Assembly: GCF_000374185.1 (NCBI RefSeq)
Contig: NZ_KB910518.1
Location: forward strand, 3,732,669-3,796,668
Direction: 5' to 3'
Length of the DNA stretch: 64,000 bases
DNA from: Paenibacillus sp. HW567
GTDB lineage: Bacteria; Bacillota; Bacilli; Paenibacillales; Paenibacillaceae
Part shown: positions 1-7,681 of the stretch, one piece after another
How the letters are laid out: every line of letters begins with the position of its first letter
How positions within the stretch are numbered: position 1 is the first letter of the stretch
The notes under the pieces: model-generated
What the model was told of the DNA's origin: nothing
Databases searched by the model: none
The model's input: only the letters and a program-made list of their open reading frames with translations
Program-made: the position numbers and the translations under genes

Positions 1-1295
1 AATGCTCCCTTTGCCATCTCCACGGTCCCCAGTGTCAACCAATCCGCAAACTTCTCTGTCGAATCAAACATATGGTCGGACCGGTCTTTTGCTCCCTCAT
101 ACACCGCAGTGGGAAGATCGCCTGTTATCCCTAACGTCAGCCAATTGAAAAAGTCATACGGGGAATCTGTCGCCTGATCCGCACGGGCTCTTAACCTATC
201 CACAAAACCTGTCCCAATCTCTTTGAAGCTGTCCAGCGATTTAAAGAAGGCATTTTTTGACTTCTCGGGATCGTTCTTGTTTTCGTCTGACTCTTTGTTT
301 ACAAACAGATTATATCTTCCTAATTGGGCGATTGAAGAAGTTAATTTAGCAACGTCTCCCCAAGCTTCTGCACCTTGGTTCGCCATCACATGCACACCCA
401 AATTGACCCCGGTGGCGATCATTTGTTTCATTGTAGCATGGATACCTTCCAGTTGCTCTTTCGCCCAATTGCCTTTGTCCCCTTTCTCCATCGCTGTCCG
501 CAGCAGGAGTTGATACGCTTCATTCTGTACTAGCGGTACGCTACTGGTCCTAATCGACGGATCATAGTCACACGCCTTCACCGCCGGCTGCTTGAAGTGC
601 GCGCTTAGATCTTTTCCCCCCTCATATTGAACCTTACTAACGCCCAGGGATTCCAGCCTCTTGCGTGCATCTTCCGCCAGCTTGTGCATCGCATCCATTT
701 GCGTTTGATTTCCAAATGCCTGGTAGACCTCGTAGGCCGTCTGCGCCTTCGCGATCAGATTCCGTGCTTCATAGATATCGTTTAGTTTGCTTTGCGCGGC
801 TATCCCCTCTATAGTTCCGAATCCAGACTTTTGGAGGATGTCCCTGAGTTTCTCTACTGCTGGATCTTTATCCAGCTCATCCCGTCCCATCAGGGTAGCA
901 ATCGTAGAGATCAGTTTCGTCGCTGCCTTCTGCGCAAAGGATGGAACCGAAAACCTCCCTTGGCTTCCGTTCCCCCCGAAACTTCCGAACATACCTGTAA
1001 AGAGGCTAAACTGCTGAGTGAGCTGGCTTGCCTGCCGTTTATTCTCCTCCTGAAGGCCTTGGACGCCCTTTATAGCCTGACGGATGATATCTTCAAGCTT
1101 TTCGGCCTCCACCGTCAATTCATTGATGAGCACCTGGGCCTGCACCAGGTCTTGTCCTAATGGAATACCGCCCCAGTTGTTAGCTTGGCCTTTTAGTTGC
1201 ATGTACAGCAGATTTGTGTCCTGGCTCACCTGGCCTATCTTCGTTCGCAGGCGTTCGACCTCATCTACATTAAATATTAGCTTCGTTGACGCCAT
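1..1295 (-). CDS. Putative WXG/LXG-like polymorphic toxin, N-terminal part (cut by window edge)
   Basis: An uninterrupted frame runs from ATG at 1295 to the left edge, about 431 codons with no stop, so the C-terminus lies outside the window. The start has a GGGGAAG ribosome site just upstream. The first 110 residues are helical and charged and contain an NWGG tryptophan-glycine turn near residue 38, like the WXG100/LXG hairpins of type VII-secreted proteins. A glycine-rich FGGNGSQGR segment follows, then a second helical region. The visible end carries the phrases DSPYDFFNWLTLG and TEKFADWLTLG, which resemble the pre-toxin region of LXG toxins as I recall it. The toxin domain would be to the left and cannot be named. 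A decayed copy of its first half lies immediately upstream. Confidence 0.7.
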   Translation of the reverse strand, partial: MASTKLIFNVDEVERLRTKIGQVSQDTNLLYMQLKGQANNWGGIPLGQDLVQAQVLINELTVEAEKLEDIIRQAIKGVQGLQEENKRQASQLTQQFSLFTGMFGSFGGNGSQGRFSVPSFAQKAATKLISTIATLMGRDELDKDPAVEKLRDILQKSGFGTIEGIAAQSKLNDIYEARNLIAKAQTAYEVYQAFGNQTQMDAMHKLAEDARKRLESLGVSKVQYEGGKDLSAHFKQPAVKACDYDPSIRTSSVPLVQNEAYQLLLRTAMEKGDKGNWAKEQLEGIHATMKQMIATGVNLGVHVMANQGAEAWGDVAKLTSSIAQLGRYNLFVNKESDENKNDPEKSKNAFFKSLDSFKEIGTGFVDRLRARADQATDSPYDFFNWLTLGITGDLPTAVYEGAKDRSDHMFDSTEKFADWLTLGTVEMAKGA

Positions 1296-2148
1296 GTGCT
1301 TCCCCAATCTTTTTCATCATTTTGTTGATGTGATCCTTATCAGTATCGGTTTTATTTTCCAATAGGTTAATAGATATCCAAAAAGCTTGCTCGCCTATGT
1401 TGTCGGCTAGACAAAGGATGGGCGCTGCTTCCTTGTTCCCTTTCTCCATCGCCATCCTCAGCAGCAGTTGGTATGCCTCATTGCACTAGCGGTACATTAG
1501 CAGACGTAATTGACGGATCATAGTCACACCCCTTGACCGCTGGTTGCTTGAAGTAAGCACATAGCTTTCCCGGCCTCATATTGAACCTTATCAACACTCA
1601 GGGATTCCAGCTTCTTGCGGGCCTCTTCCGCCCGCTTGTGCATCTCATCCATTTGCGGTTAATTTCCAAATACCTGATAGACCTCGTAGGCCGTCTGCGC
1701 CTTCGCGATCAGATTCCGTGCTTCGTAGATATCGTTTAGTTTACTTTGCGCGGCTATCCCCTCTATGGTCCCCAAACCGGACTTTTGGAGGATTTCCCGG
1801 AGATTCCTAACCATCGGATCGCTATCCAACTGATCCCAGCCCGTTAGGGCAGCAATGGAGGAGATCAGTTTCGTCGCCGCCTTCTGCCCAAAGGCTGAAA
1901 TCGAAAACCTCCCTTGGCTACCGTTTCCCCCAAAACTTCCAAGCATGCCTGTAAACAGGCTGAACTGCTGATTGAGTTGGCTTGCCTGCCGTTTGTTCTC
2001 CTCCTGGAGGCCTTGAACACCTTGAACGGCTTGACAAATGATATCCTCAAGCTTTTCTGCCTCCACCGTCAGTTCATTGATCAGCACCTGGGCCTGAACC
2101 AGGTTTTGTCCCAATGGAATGCCGCCCCAGTTGTTGGCTTGGCCTATT
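1270..2148 (-). pseudogene. Decayed partial duplicate of the adjacent toxin-like gene
   Basis: From about 2142 to 1435 this strand repeats the protein encoded between about 1187 and 486 (shared NNWGGIPLGQ, VQAQVLINELTVEAEKLEDI, GTIEGIAAQSKLNDIYEARN). The copy has no N-terminal 25 residues: a TAG lies just upstream and no ATG precedes the homology. A CAA codon has become TAA at 1659-1661, and two 2-base deletions follow, near 1560 and 1490. The largest remaining frame is 1659-2114. After the MEKGNK phrase near 1440 the similarity stops and an unrelated tail (ending 1270-1272) runs into the start of the intact gene, overlapping it by about 25 bases. I read this as recombination debris of a toxin cassette; the tail may be the remnant of a small partner gene. 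Confidence 0.75.
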
Positions 2149-2197
2149 AGATTCCCCTTTTCACAATGGATACTAGACTACAGGGCAATCCATCAAT

Positions 2198-2225
2198 TTA
2201 GTATTTTTTTCATATATGCTATAAT
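2198..2225 (+). promoter_or_regulatory. Putative sigma-A promoter of the DUF6271-like gene
   Basis: TTAGTA, 16 bases, then a perfect TATAAT, 45 bases before the start codon at 2271. The -35 element is weak. Confidence 0.45.
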
Positions 2226-2270
2226 CTTCCTGTTTCTAACCTATCTATTAAATAGGAGCTGATCCATTTA

Positions 2271-3611
2271 ATGTTTGCCATTCCAACCAATCGCCTGGTA
2301 TTGCCTGCCGTCCAATCTGTGCCCATTGAAATGACATCCATGCGGAAACGGGGAATTGATCCGGAAGAGTTAATTATTCTTGATAATGGACCCTCTCAGG
2401 TAGTGGAGAGAAACAAAAGAGACCTTGAAGCGCTTCAGAAAACTACCCCGATTCGCATCATTCACCATGATCTCAACGACCAATTCGAGTGGATTCGGGA
2501 CCTCGCTGAGCATGGGCAATGGGATGTCGCTGAATTAATCCGCTTGCTCTATCCTCACCCGGAGGAAGTCGATTACGGCAAGGTTTTTAATATGCTGTAT
2601 CTCGCTGCTGCCAGGTATGGGCGGAAGGTCATTCATCGCAGAGATTCGGATTGCTATACTCCGCTGGGCGATGAGAGCTTGTATCCGGTCTGGGGGGAAA
2701 ACCAGTTTATCGGCAAAAAAGTATCAGAGGTGCTTCATATGGCGGATACCTGCGAGTGCCTCACCGATGAATTGCTAACCGAAGAAATTTGGATCGCAGG
2801 CAGCGATTATACCGGGGATTGGAACGTAAATCTTGAGCTGCTTCAGCAGCATAACTCACAAACATTAAATGAATTTCTGACCCTTTTAAGCATTCCCCCT
2901 ACACGAATTCCCGCCTACATTGACGCTAAATACAGGGATAACGAACTGAACCTCCGTACACGCCCGTTACTGATAACCTGCGGGCAGCTTCCGGATATCC
3001 CTGAGATTGTCCCCCATTATCCTGAATGCGGAAATATAGCGATGATGGAGATTTTCAAATGGATTCCCAATTTTATCGGCTCCCGCTGTATCGGATTCGA
3101 TTACCACACTTATATACTGGGCGCCCTGTTAAAAGTACCCGCAGTCTATCATACCAAGCGTATTATTCATGCCCACGATTACAGCCGTAAGCAGAAGGAT
3201 GCAACCTTGAACTACTTCAGAGGCATCGCGAAGCTGGCCGATTACAATTTGTTCATAACGGAATTCCGCAACAATTATCTCCATCGGTTAGCCCCGCCTG
3301 GAGCGAACGGTTTTCATCTCCTCAGGGATACCGGACCCTCCGCATTAGTGAATTTGCTATCTGAATGCTTCATGAGCCTGGACAGAACAACAAGATTAGG
3401 TTTGGTTCACGACCTCGCCTACAAAATCCTACTGCCCTCCGGCCTGGCCGAATACCGCTTGGTTGCAGAGGAACTGGAACGCGGCGCAAGCCGCCTGATT
3501 GACGAGCTGGATGATGATTATAGAAGAAGCATTAAGCTGCAAAAGATCTGGAGAGCGTTAATCCTGCTTTCTGAGCGGATGGGAAACGAATCCAGATGCA
3601 AAGTATATTGA
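2271..3611 (+). CDS. DUF6271-like protein, possible glycosyltransferase-like fold
   Basis: 446 residues, ATG start with AGGAG about 12 bases upstream. The N-terminus (FAIPTNR, then a strand with LIILDNG at 35-40 and a later RIIHHDL) looks like a nucleotide-sugar-binding Rossmann half. RRDSDC at 123-128 offers a DxD-like acidic pair. The overall pattern resembles DUF6271 proteins as I remember them, which have no assigned reaction. There is no signal peptide or membrane segment. It is a single-gene unit with its own promoter, beside toxin-like remnants, and converges on the CmpB/HD gene. The function is not known; a role in modifying a sugar or a small molecule is inference only. Confidence 0.65.
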   Translation: MFAIPTNRLVLPAVQSVPIEMTSMRKRGIDPEELIILDNGPSQVVERNKRDLEALQKTTPIRIIHHDLNDQFEWIRDLAEHGQWDVAELIRLLYPHPEEVDYGKVFNMLYLAAARYGRKVIHRRDSDCYTPLGDESLYPVWGENQFIGKKVSEVLHMADTCECLTDELLTEEIWIAGSDYTGDWNVNLELLQQHNSQTLNEFLTLLSIPPTRIPAYIDAKYRDNELNLRTRPLLITCGQLPDIPEIVPHYPECGNIAMMEIFKWIPNFIGSRCIGFDYHTYILGALLKVPAVYHTKRIIHAHDYSRKQKDATLNYFRGIAKLADYNLFITEFRNNYLHRLAPPGANGFHLLRDTGPSALVNLLSECFMSLDRTTRLGLVHDLAYKILLPSGLAEYRLVAEELERGASRLIDELDDDYRRSIKLQKIWRALILLSERMGNESRCKVY

Positions 3612-3714
3612 ATAAGATACCGGCCCAATCACATTCATAGCCAACCGCTAGACCACGCTCCCCCCTTTGATCCCAAAAGGCCAAAAAACTCTGCCTGCTG
3701 CTGCCTTTATCTGC

Positions 3715-4770
3715 TTACCGATGAAAGGGAGGCGCATCGCCTTTTTTCAGATTACAATCGTGTTCTTGTCCTCCTATACCTTCTATAATTTCATGGCAGG
3801 CTATAATCTTGTCGGCCAAGCACACCACCCAGGATTCCCTAAAGCGGGGGACAGCCGGTGTTAAAGGCCACATATGCTTGACGATGATATCCCGCTCGAT
3901 TCTGTTGAGGGACAAGATGTCTTCAGCATTGCGCAATGCGACTTTAGGGTGAGTGAAGCCATGCCATCTTCCTCCCGCAGCCGAATCATGCCAATCATAT
4001 AAGAACAGATCATGGAGCAGTCCGCCTCTGGCCGCCGAACGATAATCGAGCCTGCACGTCCGGCAGATCCGATAGCTCAGCAAAGAAACCGCCTGGGAAT
4101 GCTTCAGGCAGGTCGTCCGGCCATGCTGAATGAACCTATCCATACGCTGCACCTGCTCATGTGCAAGCAGGTCTGCGACACAAGCGGAATATTCCTCGGC
4201 ATCGGTGTACCGGAACGGAGACCGCACCGCTGACTGGCAGCGGAACCATTCCACGCATATGGAAATTGCCGCATCGGTAATGAAATACACCAGCACGCAC
4301 CAAGCCGCTGCCGTGATGATTCCGGCCGGAGCTGATGCAAGTACCCCCGATACAGCCGGATGCAGGAATGCCGTCAGCAGATACGCAATCCCTCCCCACA
4401 GCAAGGAATATTCCACGCACACATATCCGCCGAGGTTCCATTGATTCCCGCTGTAATCCCACCATCTCCGCTGAAAGACCTTATCCATTATCAGGCCCGT
4501 AATATACTCCAGCCATGTAACGAGTACGGCTGATACACAAATCAGAACGACTCCCCGCACAGACGGATCACTGATTCTTCCCTCCGTCCATTCCGCGGCA
4601 TGAATAATCAGCAAAGCACCAAATCCATAAATCGGGCAAAAGCAACCAAACATAAACCCCCTATTCACAAAACGCCGCTGCCTAACACTGGCATACCCCG
4701 TCTCCAGCAGCCAGCCGCCCAAAGCGTAGACAGCAAAAAATAAAAGCTCCGTGGAGAAACTCATGCTCAT
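3715..4770 (-). CDS. CmpB-like (putative ABC permease) membrane protein fused to an HD domain
   Basis: Residues 1 to about 180 carry six or so hydrophobic segments with the phrases GWLLETGYAS, RGFMFGCFCPIYGFGA and WWDYSGNQWNLGGYVCVEYS, typical of the CmpB/DUF1113 'putative ABC transporter permease' family. Residues about 205-345 form an HD-type domain: LKHSQ with His224, LLHDLFLYD with the His253-Asp254 dyad, HPKVAL, and a final LADKI. HD domains of this kind hydrolyse phosphate esters. I chose ATG 4770 because it overlaps the preceding stop codon as ATGA and has a GGAGTGGGG ribosome site; an in-frame ATG at 4785 is possible. It is the last gene of the patatin/phasin cluster. The fusion suggests a membrane-tethered hydrolase; the substrate is unknown. 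Confidence 0.85.
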   Translation of the reverse strand: MSMSFSTELLFFAVYALGGWLLETGYASVRQRRFVNRGFMFGCFCPIYGFGALLIIHAAEWTEGRISDPSVRGVVLICVSAVLVTWLEYITGLIMDKVFQRRWWDYSGNQWNLGGYVCVEYSLLWGGIAYLLTAFLHPAVSGVLASAPAGIITAAAWCVLVYFITDAAISICVEWFRCQSAVRSPFRYTDAEEYSACVADLLAHEQVQRMDRFIQHGRTTCLKHSQAVSLLSYRICRTCRLDYRSAARGGLLHDLFLYDWHDSAAGGRWHGFTHPKVALRNAEDILSLNRIERDIIVKHMWPLTPAVPRFRESWVVCLADKIIACHEIIEGIGGQEHDCNLKKGDAPPFHR

Positions 4771-4976
4771 CTGCCCCACTCCCATTTGAAATTGTGTTCA
4801 AAATCCACAAAAGACCCAAAAAGACTCCATAAAACAAAACATGTGCCACCCCGCATGTACGGCTTAGAAGCGGCCGGAACGAAAAACAGCATATAACGCC
4901 AAGCGAAGATCAGCAGAGAGACTACAGTGCCGATCTCCAGCATCGGCAGCTTCCAGAGGATCGCTTGCGCCCCCAA
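4767..4976 (-). CDS. Small two-segment membrane protein, unknown function
   Basis: About 69 residues if it starts at TTG 4976, which has a GGGGG ribosome site 8 bases upstream and begins just after the phasin-like gene stops. Longer in-frame starts up to 5030 overlap that gene. Two hydrophobic stretches (MLEIGTVVSLLIFAWRYMLF and CFVLWSLFGSF) suggest an integral membrane protein. The stop overlaps the next gene's ATG in an ATGA arrangement, which argues that it is translated. I do not recognise the family. Confidence 0.45.
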   Translation of the reverse strand: MGAQAILWKLPMLEIGTVVSLLIFAWRYMLFFVPAASKPYMRGGTCFVLWSLFGSFVDFEHNFKWEWGR

Positions 4977-4989
4977 TCCGGCACCCCCG

Positions 4990-5292
4990 TTAGTTGTTTG
5001 CCCCTTCATTTTGCTCAAGCGCATGCACACGAAGCTTTAGCTGCTCAAGCTCCTCCAAGACTGCCAGGTTTTGTTTCGACAAAATCGCCTGAACCCGTTC
5101 GGTAATTCGCTCCTCCATCCGCTGCTCCTCTTCTTCCTTGCGATTGATGAGCTTCTCTGCAAGTGCACGGGCTTCGAGACGTCCCATATCCCCTTTTTTG
5201 ACTAATTCACCTACGGTTAGTTCAATTTGCTCCTTACCTGCAGCCGCCAGGCCAATCCCCAGCATCACCGCTTTTTCCAGCGTTGTTTTCAT
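4990..5292 (-). CDS. Phasin-family-like coiled-coil protein
   Basis: 100 residues. A short helical N-terminus (LEKAVMLGIGLAAAGKEQIE, then LVKKGDM) is followed by a strongly charged coiled coil (RKEEEEQRMEERITERVQAIL and a leucine-rich C-terminal heptad stretch). This layout matches the small 'phasin family / polyhydroxyalkanoate synthesis regulator' proteins common in Bacillales, which are often annotated from the N-terminal part alone. Its ATG overlaps the patatin stop codon (ATGA), so the two are probably translationally coupled. No polyhydroxyalkanoate synthase is visible nearby, so a granule role is unproven. Confidence 0.75.
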   Translation of the reverse strand: MKTTLEKAVMLGIGLAAAGKEQIELTVGELVKKGDMGRLEARALAEKLINRKEEEEQRMEERITERVQAILSKQNLAVLEELEQLKLRVHALEQNEGANN

Positions 5293-6107
5293 TCGTTTCC
5301 AGCTCCTCTGATCAGATGATTTTCTTTTGCTATACGGATTAGCTGCTGAAGCTCTTCAATACTCTGTTCCGCAGCTTCCTCTCCCGCCTTGATGCATTCC
5401 TGTGCTTTGGTAAAGTCAAAAGCCGCGAAGGTTCCAACATCGGGCCGAATCACAAAGTCCGCCAGCTTCAGACTGGCATGCTTGCGTTCTGCCGTCATCA
5501 GGCTGTATGAGCGATACACCACTTCGACCATATTGCGCGGCGGCTTGTTCTCATGTTCTCTCGCCACATCCACGGCAATAACAAAGCAGGTATCCCCGGC
5601 GAGCGCTTCCTCCACCGGCAAATTATTCAACACTCCGCCGTCTACCAGCATCTTGTCTCCCTCCATCAGCGGCGCAAAAACTCCCGGGAATGCAGTGGTC
5701 GCTCTCAGGACAGTGCCGAGATCCCCTTGATCCAGCACCACCTGCTTTCCTGTCATCAGATCAACCGCAATGGCTCTGAACTCAATTGGAAATTGTTCAA
5801 TCGGCAGGTCGTATTTGCCGTGCCTTCGCAGCAATTCGTTGATCGTATGATGGACTGCATTTCCGGCAAGCAGACCGCGGTGGCGGATACCAACATCGAG
5901 CAGCCTGTATTTAGGTGTACTGAGCAGTAATTGCTCAATATCTCCAGCGGCAACACCTGCCGCGTACAGGCCCCCGATAGCCCCGCCCATGCTTGTGCCC
6001 ACAATGCGGTCTATCCGGATTCCATGCCGTTCAAAAGCTTTCAATACGCCAATATGCGCCAGCCCCCTGACGGCTCCACCGCCCAGAACAAGTCCTGTTT
6101 TTCCCAT
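5289..6107 (-). CDS. Patatin-like phospholipase, RssA/NTE type
   Basis: 272 residues from ATG 6107, preceded by GGAGTGGAGTG; an upstream ATG at 6140 lacks a ribosome site. The oxyanion-hole glycine run LGGGAVRGLAHIG is at 8-20, the nucleophile elbow GTSMG has Ser39, and the dyad aspartate is in VDGG (Asp156). These are the Ser-Asp dyad hallmarks of bacterial patatins, which hydrolyse acyl esters of phospholipids. There is no signal peptide, so it acts from the cytoplasm, probably on the inner membrane face or lipid inclusions. It is the second gene of a leftward cluster: HTH regulator, patatin, phasin-like, small membrane protein, CmpB-HD. Confidence 0.92.
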   Translation of the reverse strand: MGKTGLVLGGGAVRGLAHIGVLKAFERHGIRIDRIVGTSMGGAIGGLYAAGVAAGDIEQLLLSTPKYRLLDVGIRHRGLLAGNAVHHTINELLRRHGKYDLPIEQFPIEFRAIAVDLMTGKQVVLDQGDLGTVLRATTAFPGVFAPLMEGDKMLVDGGVLNNLPVEEALAGDTCFVIAVDVAREHENKPPRNMVEVVYRSYSLMTAERKHASLKLADFVIRPDVGTFAAFDFTKAQECIKAGEEAAEQSIEELQQLIRIAKENHLIRGAGNE

Positions 6108-6176
6108 AATACACTCCACTCCACTTCCGTCAAAAAACATAAAAGACCCAAAAACTAAGGAAAAGCAAAAGCTTTC

Positions 6177-6854
6177 TCAAGCTAAAGCTTCGTGCAGCAT
6201 AGTTGACAACAATTGTTGTTCCTGATTGGACAACTGGTCCATGATGCGGAGAAATTCGGATACAAGCTCAGTGAATTCGTTGCCAAGCTCGTCATTGATT
6301 GTTTGAATGATCGTGCCGAGAACCGTCCCCACAAACATCAGGGTTCTATTCTCACTAGCCGGTGTTTTGCTTACTACCAGACGGATCAGCGTTTCTGTTT
6401 TTCCGCCAAGCTTCCTCACATAAACAAGCAGCAGGCCAAGAATATAGCCGCAAAACTCAATGCTGGATGCCTTGGAAGGAATTTCGTTCATCATTCTTCG
6501 GATCAGATCGTTCACACTGCCGCTCTTTACGCCCTGCAGCAGCTTGTGGATATGGGCCACTGTCTGCTCCCAGTCCGCGGGATTAAAGAAATCGCTCCGG
6601 TTCTGCTTGAACAGCTCGGACGCCTTAACCGTAGGCGAGAAGACTACCTGCGAACGGCCGGTTTCCTTGGAATTCACTTCATAGCTCCGTGTTACAAAGC
6701 CGAGCTTTTCGATTTCCTTCAGCATGTCATAAGCAGTCCATTTGCTGACTCCCAATGAACGGGCCAATGTCTCATAATGAATAGGCAAGCGGGTACGCTG
6801 ATACAGCTCTACCAGTTGTCCCAACAATTGCAGCCTTCGCTTTGTAAGCGGCAT
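6177..6854 (-). CDS. Winged-helix transcriptional regulator, first gene of the patatin cluster
   Basis: 225 residues. The N-terminal 60 residues form a winged helix (LPIHYETLARSLGVSKWTAYDM as the helix-turn-helix, then LGFVTRSYEV as the wing). The C-terminal two thirds are helical with no ligand motif I recognise. The ATG follows GAGGTGAAC. It sits 70 bases upstream of the patatin gene in the same direction and is the most likely controller of that operon; this is inference from position. Confidence 0.75.
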   Translation of the reverse strand: MPLTKRRLQLLGQLVELYQRTRLPIHYETLARSLGVSKWTAYDMLKEIEKLGFVTRSYEVNSKETGRSQVVFSPTVKASELFKQNRSDFFNPADWEQTVAHIHKLLQGVKSGSVNDLIRRMMNEIPSKASSIEFCGYILGLLLVYVRKLGGKTETLIRLVVSKTPASENRTLMFVGTVLGTIIQTINDELGNEFTELVSEFLRIMDQLSNQEQQLLSTMLHEALA

Positions 6855-6991
6855 TGATGTTCACCTCAAGTGTTTTTGGGTTTTTTGTGTATATAATATC
6901 ATTAGCATATCCGCCCGTCAACAGCATGTAAGCGTTGCGGAAAACGGGGCAGTTCAAAAGTCATGAACGGGCTTGAGACTGCCCCTTTGTC

Positions 6992-7020
6992 TTGACATAA
7001 CAAAAAAACTCCGCTATTAT
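6992..7020 (+). promoter_or_regulatory. Strong sigma-A promoter of the TetR/amidohydrolase operon
   Basis: A perfect TTGACA at 6992-6997, a 17-base spacer, and TATTAT at 7015-7020. The operator palindrome begins three bases further on. Confidence 0.85.
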
Positions 7021-7022
7021 TC

Positions 7023-7039
7023 AATGAATAAAGTTCATT
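7023..7039 (+). promoter_or_regulatory. Probable TetR operator palindrome
   Basis: AATGAA, five bases, TTCATT: a perfect 6+5+6 inverted repeat covering the expected transcription start, directly downstream of the -10 box. This is the usual place and size for a TetR-family autoregulatory operator. Confidence 0.7.
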
Positions 7040-7068
7040 CATTAAATAAAGAATAAAGGGTTGATTAT

Positions 7069-7659
7069 ATGCCAAGAACAGAGGAAGTAAATCAACAAAT
7101 TCGTGATGATCGGAGGGAACAAATTCTGCAAGCCGCTGCAGAAATGTTTTTACAAAAGGGGGTAAGCAATCTCAAAATAAGTGAACTCGCAGCAGCCGCT
7201 GGAATGAGCCAAGGATTGCTCTACAGGTATTTTTCAAATAAAGAAGAAATCCTTGCCACTTTGGTTGAACAAGCTACTCAAGCTATCATTCAGCAAATGC
7301 AGGAGGTACTCCACATTCCAGAATCAGCTTACATGAAATTGTATCGTTTGACCGAGGTAATGCTGCACGGTATACGAATCAACCCTGCGGGCCAGCAACT
7401 ATTACTTCAATCGGTAGCTGTCCCGGGAAAAGCCGGAATTTTGGTTCAAGAAATGGGCAGCTTGATGAAAAGCACTCTGCACCAACTGATTCTTGATGGA
7501 CAGGCATCCGGTGAGGTTGTACAAGGAGATCCCCATCAATTAGTTGTATTATACCTTTGCACTATTCAGGGGTTGACGGTAGGCTTACATTTCTTTGGAA
7601 ATGACACCATAGAACACTTTCCTGATATTGATACCGTGTTGAGGATACTCAAACCATAG
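7069..7659 (+). CDS. TetR/AcrR-family transcriptional repressor
   Basis: 196 residues. The N-terminal helix-turn-helix of the TetR family is clear (QILQAAAEMFLQKG, ISELAAAAGMSQGLLYRYFSN, KEEILATLV, residues about 20-63). The C-terminal ligand-binding domain is variable and not assignable. A good promoter and a palindrome over the transcription start imply autorepression. The amidohydrolase gene starts 22 bases after its stop and is presumably under the same control, so the inducer may be that enzyme's substrate. Confidence 0.93.
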   Translation: MPRTEEVNQQIRDDRREQILQAAAEMFLQKGVSNLKISELAAAAGMSQGLLYRYFSNKEEILATLVEQATQAIIQQMQEVLHIPESAYMKLYRLTEVMLHGIRINPAGQQLLLQSVAVPGKAGILVQEMGSLMKSTLHQLILDGQASGEVVQGDPHQLVVLYLCTIQGLTVGLHFFGNDTIEHFPDIDTVLRILKP

Positions 7660-7681
7660 CATGTAAAGGGAGGAAATTAAA

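Noticed and set aside
1..2148. Insertion-sequence-mediated duplication
   Set aside because: No transposase remnants, terminal inverted repeats or target-site duplications were seen around the two copies.
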